From contig JAGCGL010000012.1 of NCBI GenBank assembly GCA_017649605.1, positions 1 to 32,469 of the forward strand: 32,469 nt of DNA. The letters are read 5' to 3'. How positions within the stretch are numbered: position 1 is the stretch's first letter; each line of letters opens with the position of its first letter. Shown here piece after piece: positions 16,145 through 24,063 of the stretch. Source of the stretch: Spirochaetia bacterium (GTDB taxonomy: Bacteria > Spirochaetota > Spirochaetia > CADAEX01). The notes below the pieces were generated by a model, which saw nothing but the letters and a program-made list of their open reading frames with translations, was not told the DNA's origin and made no database searches. Position numbers and translations under genes: made by a program.

Positions 16145-17769
16145 GCATGCTCAAGGGATATGGAATCACGCTTTCCAGAGAGCATACGGGCTATCTCTGC
16201 GACACGCTCTTTTCCAGAGATCTGAACTGCCTCGGTGCAGGTCCTCTCTCCATCCACACGCTTTGACACCAGTATATGGTTGTCGGCATTAACTGCAATT
16301 GTAGCCAGATGTGTTATACAGAGCACCTGCTTCCCTGCAGAGAGCTTTGAGAGATAGTGCCCCAGCTGGACAGCAACCTCCCCTCCTATGCCGGAATCAA
16401 TCTCGTCGAACAGGATAGTCTCCACCGGGTCTGAGCTTGCGAATGCGCTCTTGACTGCCAGCATGATCCTTGAGAGCTCGCCCCCCGACACTGCGCTGCT
16501 TATAGGCCTTAAAGGCTCCCCTTTGTTAGGGGATATCATGAAGTTCACAGTATCTATACCTGTGGATGAGAGCTCCGCCTCCTCCACCGCAATATGGAAC
16601 ACAGCCTTGGGCATCCCAAGCTCCTTGAGGATAGACTCTATCTCCTTCTCAAGGCCACCAGCCGCCTTTTTACGGGTTTTGGAGACACTCATGGCAAGAG
16701 ACATCACCTTATGCTCAAGCTCTTTCTCTTCTTTAAGGAGTGCATCCCTACTGCCACTGAAATCGGAGAGCTGGTTATAGTTTTTCCTGGCCTCTTCGCC
16801 ATAGGCAATCACAGCCTCTACTGTGGGGCCATATTTCTTCTTGAGGCGCCTGATAAGGAAAAGCCGCTCCTGACACCGCTCAAGCTCATCGGGGTCGTAT
16901 GCATCGTGGGCCAGGTATTCCTTGAGGCTCTGGGCTATATCCTCAACTTCGTAGTAGGATTCATCAAGCCTCCTGGAAAGCTCCTCCAGGGACTGGTCTA
17001 TCTTTGCCCCCTGCTCCGCAGCGCTTCTTGCCTGCTTAAGGGCCTGCACTGCGCTTCCGCCTCCGGAGAGGAAGGAAGAGGCCTCCTCCATGAGATGGGA
17101 GAGCTTGTCGTGGCTGTTCAGCACTCTTATACGGTTATCAAGCTCCTCTTCCTCCCCCTCTTTAAGGTCTGCCCTTGAGATCTCATCCATGGCAAAGGCT
17201 AAAAGCTCAAGCTCCCGCTCCCTCTCTGCTGCAGATTTCTCAAGCTCTTCTATGGAGCGCCTGCATGCAAGAAGCCGGCCATACTGTGTCTTAAGCTCAG
17301 AAAGCTCTTTCTCAAGGTTTGCACCGCTGTCTAAAAGACGCATCTGGTTGGTCTGGTTAACCAGGGTATACTGCTCGTGCTGGCCGTGGATATCCAGCAT
17401 AAGGGAGGCAAACTCCTGGAGCTCATCCCTTGTTATGCCTGTCTTCTGGATAGAGATGGAGCCACGGCCGTTCTTACGCAGGGTGCGCTTTACCAGGAGA
17501 GAGCCGTCATCATCTGTTATCTCATGCTCTTTAAGCCATGCGAGAACCTCTGGGTTCTGGGTGAAGAAACGGCCGGTTATCTGGCATTCGTCGGTACCGG
17601 TCCGCACCATCTTGGCATCGCCCTTACAGCCACACAGCATGGCGATGGATGAGGCTATAATAGATTTTCCTGCTCCGGTCTCGCCAGAGAGTATATTGAG
17701 CCCTTCGGTGAAGCTGATGGTGCATTCCTCCACCAGCGCAAAGTTCCTGAGGGCTATCTCATCAATCAT
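16111..17769 (-). CDS. recN: DNA repair protein RecN
   Basis: SMC-like ATPase of recombinational double-strand break repair, 552 aa. Walker A GETGAGKS lies at residues 29-36; the family-specific LDIHGQHEQ is near 120. A long Glu/Lys-rich coiled-coil middle runs about 150-370, then signature SGGELSRIMLA, Walker B TILFDEIDSGIGG and ITHLATIA. All key residues are present. The start overlaps the nadK stop by one base (TGATG). It is last in the argA-DUF1538-PII-nadK-recN operon. Its 3' end overlaps the convergent secreted-protein gene by 34 bp, and no terminator hairpin is apparent there. Confidence 0.95.
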   Translation of the reverse strand: MIDEIALRNFALVEECTISFTEGLNILSGETGAGKSIIASSIAMLCGCKGDAKMVRTGTDECQITGRFFTQNPEVLAWLKEHEITDDDGSLLVKRTLRKNGRGSISIQKTGITRDELQEFASLMLDIHGQHEQYTLVNQTNQMRLLDSGANLEKELSELKTQYGRLLACRRSIEELEKSAAERERELELLAFAMDEISRADLKEGEEEELDNRIRVLNSHDKLSHLMEEASSFLSGGGSAVQALKQARSAAEQGAKIDQSLEELSRRLDESYYEVEDIAQSLKEYLAHDAYDPDELERCQERLFLIRRLKKKYGPTVEAVIAYGEEARKNYNQLSDFSGSRDALLKEEKELEHKVMSLAMSVSKTRKKAAGGLEKEIESILKELGMPKAVFHIAVEEAELSSTGIDTVNFMISPNKGEPLRPISSAVSGGELSRIMLAVKSAFASSDPVETILFDEIDSGIGGEVAVQLGHYLSKLSAGKQVLCITHLATIAVNADNHILVSKRVDGERTCTEAVQISGKERVAEIARMLSGKRDSISLEHAQSLLAKKIGS

Positions 17770-18629
17770 CAGTCAGCTCCGTGGAGACTCATCCGCTCCC
17801 TGAACTTGAAGAAGAACCGCTTGTCGCTGCCGGGCAGAGTTATTACCTTGGCCTTGCATACGCTCTTCTCGAACACGATCTTATCGGTGTTCCTGATCGA
17901 TATGGTGGTCTGACCGTCCAAGGCCAGGATTATATTGCTGTTCCTGGGCTCCAGGGTCACAGTTATCTTTTTCTCCGGCGACACCACTATAGGCCGCACA
18001 ATAAACGAATATGGGCAGATCGGGGTAAGGATTGTGGTATTCATATCGGGATAGACAATCGGACCGCCTGCAGCCGATGAATAGGCGGTGGAGCCGGTGG
18101 TGGTCGAGACAATGAGGCCGTCTGCCATATAGCGTCCAAGCCGCTCATCATCTATATCCACAGCCATACGGACAGTCCTTGAGTCTGGGCAGTTGATGAC
18201 CCCTTCGTTGAGCACAAGGCCATGGGCCACAGTCTCGCCGCCACGGATCACAGAGACATCCAGCATAGTGTGCTCGCGGCATATATATGTGCCGTTCACA
18301 AAGTTTTCCAGAGCGCTCTCCCACTGGTCCCGCTCCACCTCGGTCATAAAGCCTATGGTTCCGAAGTTGATGGCAAGAATCGGGATATCGAACGGAGCAG
18401 CCTTCCTTGCGGCGGCAAGTACAGCACCGTCTCCACCAAGTGTCACAAGGAGGGAGAACTGGCTGCCCACCCTGTAGTGGTCCAGCTGGCTGTTGCGGAT
18501 CACAGTGACAGAATAGCCCCTCTCCATCAGGTACTTCTCCATATCAACCGCGATACGGCCTGCCCCTTCTTTGTTGTAATTACAAACTATAAGAACTTTT
18601 TTAAAACTGTTTTCCATAGCACCTGCCAT
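17769..18629 (-). CDS. nadK: NAD kinase
   Basis: ATP-NAD kinase producing NADP, 286 aa. It shows the family GGDG motif (65-68, in LGGDGAVL), NEGVINCPD, and the TTGSTAYSSAAGGPIV segment. ATG 18629 overlaps the stop of the P-II-like gene (TAATG). A second ATG four codons later (18617) has an AGGT ribosome site at suitable distance and may be the real start. It sits between a P-II-like gene and recN; the nadK-recN order is common in bacteria, while the P-II partner is less usual. Confidence 0.94.
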   Translation of the reverse strand: MAGAMENSFKKVLIVCNYNKEGAGRIAVDMEKYLMERGYSVTVIRNSQLDHYRVGSQFSLLVTLGGDGAVLAAARKAAPFDIPILAINFGTIGFMTEVERDQWESALENFVNGTYICREHTMLDVSVIRGGETVAHGLVLNEGVINCPDSRTVRMAVDIDDERLGRYMADGLIVSTTTGSTAYSSAAGGPIVYPDMNTTILTPICPYSFIVRPIVVSPEKKITVTLEPRNSNIILALDGQTTISIRNTDKIVFEKSVCKAKVITLPGSDKRFFFKFRERMSLHGAD

Positions 18630-19291
18630 TATTTTTTCCCCAATATGGTGAAGTTGTCAACATCTGAGCTGAAAACAATGCCGCTTCCAGGAGTTGCAAA
18701 GCAGTCCAAAGCCCTGACTGCATCCATAATGGCGGCCGACTTCTCCTTCTCGGCTATGATCATGAGAATCTCCTTCTCAGGCACAATAGTTATGCCGAAG
18801 AACTTCACATCCTCCTGCTTTCCTGTGCCCCGGGCATTCAGCACAGTACCTCCGTGGGCACCTGCCTTCCGGGCCGCAGCCATCACATCGTCTGCAAAGC
18901 CTGAGTTCACAATCACAAAAATCATCTCATGAGAAGTCTTTCTATCCATTTCCTGTTCTCCTGTCTTATAATATTCCATCCTGTTGTTTTCTGCCATAAA
19001 CTTCATTACAGAGCTTACCCCTGTCACGGCCGCAAAGCCGCAAAGCCTCTTATCCTCATGCGCAGCATTCTGCATTGCATCCAGGATAGGCTTAAGATTC
19101 TCTCCCTCGGTGACAATAATCACCGCATCCTGGTCGCTCTCCCCCAGGCCGAAGAACTGCAGCACAGCGTTGTCAGAGATCGATCGGCAGGGAATTATAG
19201 TGCCACCCCGGGCACCAGCCCCCTTAGCCGCATTCACAAGCAGCTCTCCGGAATTGCGCCCCACCAGGGCATAGATCATCTTATTTTCCAT
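18629..19291 (-). CDS. Tandem P-II-like (GlnB-fold) regulatory protein
   Basis: 220-aa cytoplasmic protein made of two P-II-like domains (about 4-105 and 125-220) joined by a charged linker. The halves align by eye: both have an A-x-GA-x-GGT element (AAKGAGARGGT and AARKAGAHGGT), then FFG, then an I-I-x-x-E segment and a helix ending in DA. The canonical T-loop tyrosine/RGxEY motif of GlnB is not visible. P-II proteins sense ATP/ADP and 2-oxoglutarate or other effectors and gate membrane transporters. The 5' end overlaps the upstream DUF1538 gene by 11 bp, so the membrane protein is the likely partner. Effector unknown. Confidence 0.75.
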   Translation of the reverse strand: MENKMIYALVGRNSGELLVNAAKGAGARGGTIIPCRSISDNAVLQFFGLGESDQDAVIIVTEGENLKPILDAMQNAAHEDKRLCGFAAVTGVSSVMKFMAENNRMEYYKTGEQEMDRKTSHEMIFVIVNSGFADDVMAAARKAGAHGGTVLNARGTGKQEDVKFFGITIVPEKEILMIIAEKEKSAAIMDAVRALDCFATPGSGIVFSSDVDNFTILGKK

Positions 19292-20729
19292 ACTGCTTCT
19301 CCTTCATACTGAACACAAGGCCCAGAATCTGAATAGTTATGAGAGGTGTCATGGCAACCATGGCAATAACTCCAAAGGCATCGAGGACAGGATTCCCCCC
19401 TACTGCATTGGAAGCCCCCAGGGTAAATGACAATATAAAAGTCGAGGTCATGGGTCCTGAGGCTACTCCGCCCGAGTCAAAGGCTATAGCAGTGAAGAGC
19501 TTCGGGGTGAAGAATGTGAGGACCACAGCCAAGGCGTAGCCGGGGATGATGAATTGCCACAGGCTGGCCCCCGAGAGGACCCGGTACATGGAGAGGCCGA
19601 TAGCCAGAGCTATTCCAACAGAAAGCGAGATAAGCATAAAACGCTTCCTGATATGACCTCCGGAAATCTCCTCTATCTGCTCGTTCAGGACCCACACCGC
19701 AGGCTCTGCACACACCACCACCGCACCCAGCACCAGGCCGATGGGAATAAGGATCCAGCGGTATGAGAGGCCTCCTACAACTGCCCCGATAGTGCTTCCC
19801 ACCATCATAAAGCCCCCCTGCACCCCTGTCATGAAGAGGACCAGGCCGATATAGGTGTAGATAAGACCTGTCACCATTCTCCGTACCTGATACGGAGGCA
19901 TGTGGATAAGGGTAAGCTGGAATATGATGAACATAACTGCCATGGGGAGCAGCGAGGATAGAATCTCCTTGGCCACCTCGGGCATTACTGCGATGAAACC
20001 GTTGAACTCCACCTGGGAGCCTGTTTCTGCACCAGAGGCTGAACCGCCGGTCATAATTCCCAGAAGAAGCACCGCTAGAATAGGCCCTATGGAGGCTACT
20101 CCTGTAAGGCCGAAGCTGGAGTCACGGGTTGCGGCACCACCTTTGGAAGAGGCCACACCCACACCCAGGGCTATAATGAAAGGAACTGTCATAGGCCCGG
20201 TGGTAGCTCCCCCGGCATCGAAGCCAACAGCCATAAAGGCAGGGTCTGTTATACGGGCACAAAGGAAAACAATACCATAAGAGATAATCAGAAGCCAACG
20301 GTATGAAAGGTTGAACACTATACGGAGGAGCCCCACCACCACAAAGAAGCCCACACCTATGGCAATCATCAGTATAAGGGGCATCTTGGGCACTGCCGGG
20401 TTCACCCCCACCACCTGGGTGGCCAGCACCTGTACATCGGGCTCTGCTATAGTTATAAAGAATCCTATGGCAAAGGCGGCACCTATTAAAAGCAGAAGCT
20501 TACGCTTTGCAGTAAGGGCGGCTCCCGCCTTCTGCCCTATGGGGCTTATACCCAGGTCGGCACCCACCAGAAACAGGGTGAGCCCTGCTATAACCAGAAG
20601 GGAGCCGGCCAGAAACCGCACCAGGGTGGCAGAACCCACCGGAGCTATTGTAAAGTTGAGAAGAAGGACTATTACGATGATAGGCACAACTGAGATACAG
20701 GTCTCTTTCAGCTTCACAACTATGTTCAT
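19281..20729 (-). CDS. DUF1538 family membrane protein, internally duplicated
   Basis: 482-aa polytopic inner-membrane protein with about 12 hydrophobic segments. I recognise it as DUF1538, whose function is not established to my knowledge. Two repeats are clear: AEPDVQVL (95-102) with FDAGGATTGPM (170-180), and AEPAVWVL (341-348) with FDSGGVASGPM (417-427). The spacing between motifs is 75 and 76 residues, so the gene arose by duplication of a half-transporter. The conserved Asp and Gly/Ser/Thr-rich GPMT loops look like a substrate or ion site. It starts 9 bp after argA and overlaps the P-II-like gene, suggesting a P-II-controlled transporter. Substrate unknown. Confidence 0.8.
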   Translation of the reverse strand: MNIVVKLKETCISVVPIIVIVLLLNFTIAPVGSATLVRFLAGSLLVIAGLTLFLVGADLGISPIGQKAGAALTAKRKLLLLIGAAFAIGFFITIAEPDVQVLATQVVGVNPAVPKMPLILMIAIGVGFFVVVGLLRIVFNLSYRWLLIISYGIVFLCARITDPAFMAVGFDAGGATTGPMTVPFIIALGVGVASSKGGAATRDSSFGLTGVASIGPILAVLLLGIMTGGSASGAETGSQVEFNGFIAVMPEVAKEILSSLLPMAVMFIIFQLTLIHMPPYQVRRMVTGLIYTYIGLVLFMTGVQGGFMMVGSTIGAVVGGLSYRWILIPIGLVLGAVVVCAEPAVWVLNEQIEEISGGHIRKRFMLISLSVGIALAIGLSMYRVLSGASLWQFIIPGYALAVVLTFFTPKLFTAIAFDSGGVASGPMTSTFILSFTLGASNAVGGNPVLDAFGVIAMVAMTPLITIQILGLVFSMKEKQYGK

Positions 20730-20738
20730 ACGGCGCTA

Positions 20739-22064
20739 TTAAATAGTTTTTATAAAGATACGGCTGTTCCTTGAATAATTGTATGCAGTCCTCTTTTTCT
20801 CGGGCAGGTCGGAGACAACACCTTCCTCGAAGCCCATTCCCATGAACCAGTCGGAGGTGCGGGTTGTGAGGACAAAGATCTTCTTAAGCCCCATCTTCTT
20901 GGCCCGCTCGCACAGGAACTCTATCATCTTGGGACCCACGCCAAGGTGGGAATATGCAGAATCCACAGCCACAGCCGCAATCTCGCCTATCCCCTCAGGG
21001 TAGACATGGAGGGCGCATGAGGCATGGACTGCCCCGTCTATCTCGAACACGATGAAGTCGTTTAAGGATTCCTCTATCATAGCCTCGGTGCGCGGCAGAA
21101 GGATATTCTTGTCCACAAAAGGCTTCATGACACGGAGCACCTCGCTCACCTCGTCGTAGCGCATGGAGCGGATACCGCTGTACTGGTTTGAGTAGACCAT
21201 GGTGCCGGAGCCCAGGTTGGAGAATATCTCCCGCAGGAGGACTCCGTCGCTGCAGCCGTCCAGTATGTGGACTCTTGAGACACCGGCCTCGCACGCACGG
21301 CGTGCCTTGTCCAGCAGGTTGAGCTCCTCCTTCATCTCGTTATCCTTGAAGAACTGCTGGACATCAAGCAAGCTCAGGTTGCTTATGCGGCCGGTGGTGG
21401 CAACCACGGCTCCGGCCGGAAGCTTATAGTCGGCTGCCATAAAGGCGGGCCGGGATGTTATGAAAAAGAGCTTGTCAGCACCAAGGCGCGATGCAGTGAC
21501 CACAGCCAGGTCGTCGGAGAGGAGGTTGTAGGGGCGCCCTATGGAGCTCCACCCTACGCATGGAAGAATAGGAATAAAGCCGTCGTCCAGGATCTTAAGG
21601 AGCTCCTTGGTCAGGATGCGCTCTGCATAGCCGGTGTGCTGGTAGTCGGTGCCATCCACCACTCCGACGCCCCGGGCCCGCACCCAGTTGCCTATTACGG
21701 CCGGACACTCGTAGGCAGAGAGGCTTGTCATTATCCGGTTTGCCACATCAAAGGCCGCCATCTCCACAAAAGGAATGGCATCCTGCCCTGTTACACGCAT
21801 GCCGTCGATCCACTCATACTTTATGCTGTAGTCGGAGAGGACCTCGTCGATCCGCTCCTTGGCTCCAGGCACAAGCACAATACGGATGCCGGCCTCGCGC
21901 AGTTTCACCACATCCCTTATAAGGAGGGGGAACTGTGGGTTGTCGATAATGTCGCAGTCAATCTTTATGACAAAGCACTTGCCCTTGAACTGATGCAGGT
22001 AGTGGAACACCTCCCGGATAGTCTGAACCTGGAGCTGTCCCTGGTTTAATTCACTATTTTCCAT
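20739..22064 (-). CDS. argA: N-acetylglutamate synthase (amino-acid N-acetyltransferase)
   Basis: First enzyme of arginine synthesis, forming N-acetylglutamate from glutamate and acetyl-CoA. At 441 aa it matches E. coli ArgA (443). An N-terminal amino-acid-kinase-like domain (about 25-280; FVIKIDCDII, IVLVPGAKERIDEVL, DGTDYQHTG) is followed by a GNAT domain (about 295-435; VAVDSAYSHLGVGPKMIEFL binds acetyl-CoA). In the family the first domain binds the feedback inhibitor arginine and is not catalytic. Translation starts at ATG 22064, with no ribosome site and a promoter placing transcription on this base. First gene of an operon with DUF1538, P-II-like, nadK and recN. Confidence 0.9.
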   Translation of the reverse strand: MENSELNQGQLQVQTIREVFHYLHQFKGKCFVIKIDCDIIDNPQFPLLIRDVVKLREAGIRIVLVPGAKERIDEVLSDYSIKYEWIDGMRVTGQDAIPFVEMAAFDVANRIMTSLSAYECPAVIGNWVRARGVGVVDGTDYQHTGYAERILTKELLKILDDGFIPILPCVGWSSIGRPYNLLSDDLAVVTASRLGADKLFFITSRPAFMAADYKLPAGAVVATTGRISNLSLLDVQQFFKDNEMKEELNLLDKARRACEAGVSRVHILDGCSDGVLLREIFSNLGSGTMVYSNQYSGIRSMRYDEVSEVLRVMKPFVDKNILLPRTEAMIEESLNDFIVFEIDGAVHASCALHVYPEGIGEIAAVAVDSAYSHLGVGPKMIEFLCERAKKMGLKKIFVLTTRTSDWFMGMGFEEGVVSDLPEKKRTAYNYSRNSRIFIKTI

Positions 22065-22070
22065 AACTTT

Positions 22071-22099
22071 ATTTTATAATGATTTATATATTATTGCAA
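22071..22099 (-). promoter_or_regulatory. argA operon promoter, predicted leaderless
   Basis: Minus strand: -35 TTGCAA (22099-22094), 17-bp spacer, -10 TAAAAT (22076-22071), then six bases and the ATG. The +1 position, seven bases past the -10, is the A of the start codon (22064). No Shine-Dalgarno is present. Confidence 0.65.
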
Positions 22100-22172
22100 G
22101 GGCTGTTCAGCACTTAAATGTCACGCCGAAACAAGTTCAGTGTGACGTGGGCGGCATTCAAAGTCCACTTTT

Positions 22173-22202
22173 AATAAACCTGAAAATTTATCGAAGTTTA
22201 TT
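22173..22202. repeat. Inverted repeat AATAAAC/GTTTATT upstream of the ATPase promoter
   Basis: Perfect 7-bp arms (22173-22179 and 22196-22202) separated by 16 bp, ending 11 bp before the -35 of the AAA ATPase gene. Nearby, GTTCAG is repeated and GTCAC/GTGAC form a second loose inverted pair (about 22117-22145). The 184-bp gap between argA and the ATPase otherwise holds only the two divergent promoters. Possible operator; may be chance in AT-rich DNA. Confidence 0.3.
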
Positions 22203-22213
22203 TTAAAAAGTTC

Positions 22214-22242
22214 TTGATTATTTGAAATTTTTAAATTATAAT
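22214..22242 (+). promoter_or_regulatory. Promoter of the AAA/DUF4143 ATPase operon, predicted leaderless
   Basis: -35 TTGATT (22214-22219), 17-bp spacer, perfect -10 TATAAT (22237-22242). Seven bases after the -10 is base 22249, the A of the ATG that starts the recognisable ATPase. No ribosome site is visible. Confidence 0.65.
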
Positions 22243-22248
22243 CCAAGT

Positions 22249-23451
22249 ATGATTGGAAGAATTCAATACTTGAAAGAACTTGCCCGCTATATGGACAAGC
22301 CTGTTATCAAGGTGGTTACCGGCATCCGCGGATGCGGTAAATCAGTGGTTCTGGAGCTGTTCCAGAAGGTGCTCCTCCAGAAGGGAATCCAAGAGAACCG
22401 CATAACATTTGTCCAACTGGATGAAAGCGCCAATGCCAAGCTCATGGATGCCAAAAGCTTAGAGGATTATATAGTAGAAAGGCTCCAGGAAGGGGTCATG
22501 AACTATATCTTCATCGACGATGCCTACAGGTGCAGCGGCTTCCAGAAAGTGCTTGCATCGCTCCTTGCGAGGGGAAACGCCGACCTCTACATCTCAGGTT
22601 CCAACCGGACTGCCCTTACAGAAGGACTTTCTGCTTTCCAGGTGATCCCTATGCTCCCCTATTCCTTTGCTGAATATCTGGAGGCCCAGAAGCAGAGCAT
22701 GCTGAAGACGGTGGCAGAGCAGAGCCCCGAGCAGCACTTCATGGACTTTGCCCGGTACGGAAACATCCCATTCACACTGCAGCTTTTCAAGAACGCAAGG
22801 AACATCAACCAGTACCTGCTGGGGCTTTATAACACTATAATCGTGCAGGATATAGCCTCTATCCACCCTATCAAGGAGATCAAGGTTCTGGATGCGGCCA
22901 TGAGCTATATGCTTACCCACACAGGTATCTCCTGCTCATCAAAGAAGCTGGCTGACACCCTGACAGAACAGGGATTCAAGACTACCCAGCCGACAGCCGA
23001 GAATTATCTCCAGTTCATGGAGGAATGCGGCCTTATCTTCCGTGTCGGAAGGTACGACATCAAGGCACGGGAAGCACTCAAGAGCCTTCCTACCTTCTAT
23101 GTGGCAGATATGGGTTTAAGCAACATGCTGACCAAGAAGCCTGAGATGAACCCTATCCTCAGAAACCTGGTGTTCCTGGAGCTCAAGCGGCAGCAGTATG
23201 ATGTTTGCGTGGGCAAGGTGGGAAACAACACCATAGACTTTGTGGCATCCAAGGGGGGCCAGACCTGGTACATCCAGGTGGAAGCCTTTGTCAAGGAAGA
23301 TAAAGTGCTCAACAGGAAGCTGCGGCCATTCAGGCAGATCAAGGATTTCTATCCAAGAGTCCTTATATCGCTGGATAAGACAACCGGTACATCAGAGTCG
23401 GGAATACGGTTCTGCAACGCCCTGGAGTTCCTCCAGAACGGACAGCTGTAA
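22249..23451 (+). CDS. AAA ATPase with DUF4143 domain
   Basis: 400-aa cytoplasmic protein of the widespread AAA_14/DUF4143 family, function unresolved. Walker A is GIRGCGKS (near 25-32), Walker B is FIDDA (near 90) and the sensor segment is LYISGSN. A winged-helix-like middle follows, then a C-terminal nuclease-like segment whose pattern (LVFLELKRQ, then NNTIDFVA, then WYIQVEA) resembles the PD-(D/E)XK core common in DUF4143. Start ATG 22249 is preferred over a TTG at 22222 because the promoter -10 would lie inside the longer version. It heads an operon with a glucosaminidase lipoprotein and an AGCS symporter. Confidence 0.85.
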   Translation: MIGRIQYLKELARYMDKPVIKVVTGIRGCGKSVVLELFQKVLLQKGIQENRITFVQLDESANAKLMDAKSLEDYIVERLQEGVMNYIFIDDAYRCSGFQKVLASLLARGNADLYISGSNRTALTEGLSAFQVIPMLPYSFAEYLEAQKQSMLKTVAEQSPEQHFMDFARYGNIPFTLQLFKNARNINQYLLGLYNTIIVQDIASIHPIKEIKVLDAAMSYMLTHTGISCSSKKLADTLTEQGFKTTQPTAENYLQFMEECGLIFRVGRYDIKAREALKSLPTFYVADMGLSNMLTKKPEMNPILRNLVFLELKRQQYDVCVGKVGNNTIDFVASKGGQTWYIQVEAFVKEDKVLNRKLRPFRQIKDFYPRVLISLDKTTGTSESGIRFCNALEFLQNGQL

Positions 23452-23457
23452 GATAGA

Positions 23458-24051
23458 ATGCGGAAACTGCTCTCGGCCAGCCTGCTTACCCTATTTTTAG
23501 GCCTCCTCTTCTCCTGCGCCACCTATGAGAACACCAAACAGAGTTTCTCCAAGGTATGCTCAAGGGATATTGCGGCCATAGGAATAAAGGATGCATACGA
23601 GCTGGAGCAGTTCTTTCTGGCCCATAACCCGAAGGCTGACAAGGCCAAGGTCAAGCGGCTTGCAGGCTACTATGTGACAGAGGGACGGTTTGAGGGAATC
23701 AATTCCGATGTCGCCTTTGTGCAGATGTGCCTTGAGACTGGGTTCCTCCGTTTCGGCGGTCTGGTCAAGCCCTATTTCAACAACTTCTGCGGGCTTGGGG
23801 CCATGAACAAGCAGAACCCCGGAGAGAAATTCCCTTCCGAGGCGATCGGTGTGCGGGCCCATATACAGCATCTGCATGCCTTTGCGACCAAGGATAAGAA
23901 GCTTAGGAACAAGCTGGTGGATCCCCGCTACAAGTATGTGCAGCCCAGAGGAAAGGCCCCCACTATATGGAAGCTGGCAGGAACCTGGGCCATGGATAAG
24001 AATTATGGAAATAAACTTGATGCTCTGTTGAAGGAGCTCGAAAAATATTAA
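23458..24051 (+). CDS. Glucosaminidase-domain lipoprotein
   Basis: 197-aa probable lipoprotein. A short hydrophobic signal ends in a spirochaete-style lipobox (LLFSC, Cys 20), so it is expected to be membrane-anchored. The rest matches the mannosyl-glycoprotein endo-beta-N-acetylglucosaminidase (PF01832) family, which cleaves peptidoglycan: LAGYYVTEGRFEGINSDVAF, then MCLETGFLRFGG with the likely catalytic Glu, then NNFCGLGA and IGVRAHIQHLHAFA. It would act in the periplasm on cell-wall glycan. It starts 6 bp after the ATPase stop with only a weak ribosome site, and lies 12 bp before the AGCS gene. Confidence 0.85.
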   Translation: MRKLLSASLLTLFLGLLFSCATYENTKQSFSKVCSRDIAAIGIKDAYELEQFFLAHNPKADKAKVKRLAGYYVTEGRFEGINSDVAFVQMCLETGFLRFGGLVKPYFNNFCGLGAMNKQNPGEKFPSEAIGVRAHIQHLHAFATKDKKLRNKLVDPRYKYVQPRGKAPTIWKLAGTWAMDKNYGNKLDALLKELEKY

Positions 24052-24063
24052 AGGGAGAAAAAA

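Noticed and set aside
22222-23451. TTG start for the DUF4143 ATPase
   Set aside because: The perfect TATAAT -10 lies inside this extension, there is no ribosome site, and family members begin at the MIGRIQYL-type sequence.
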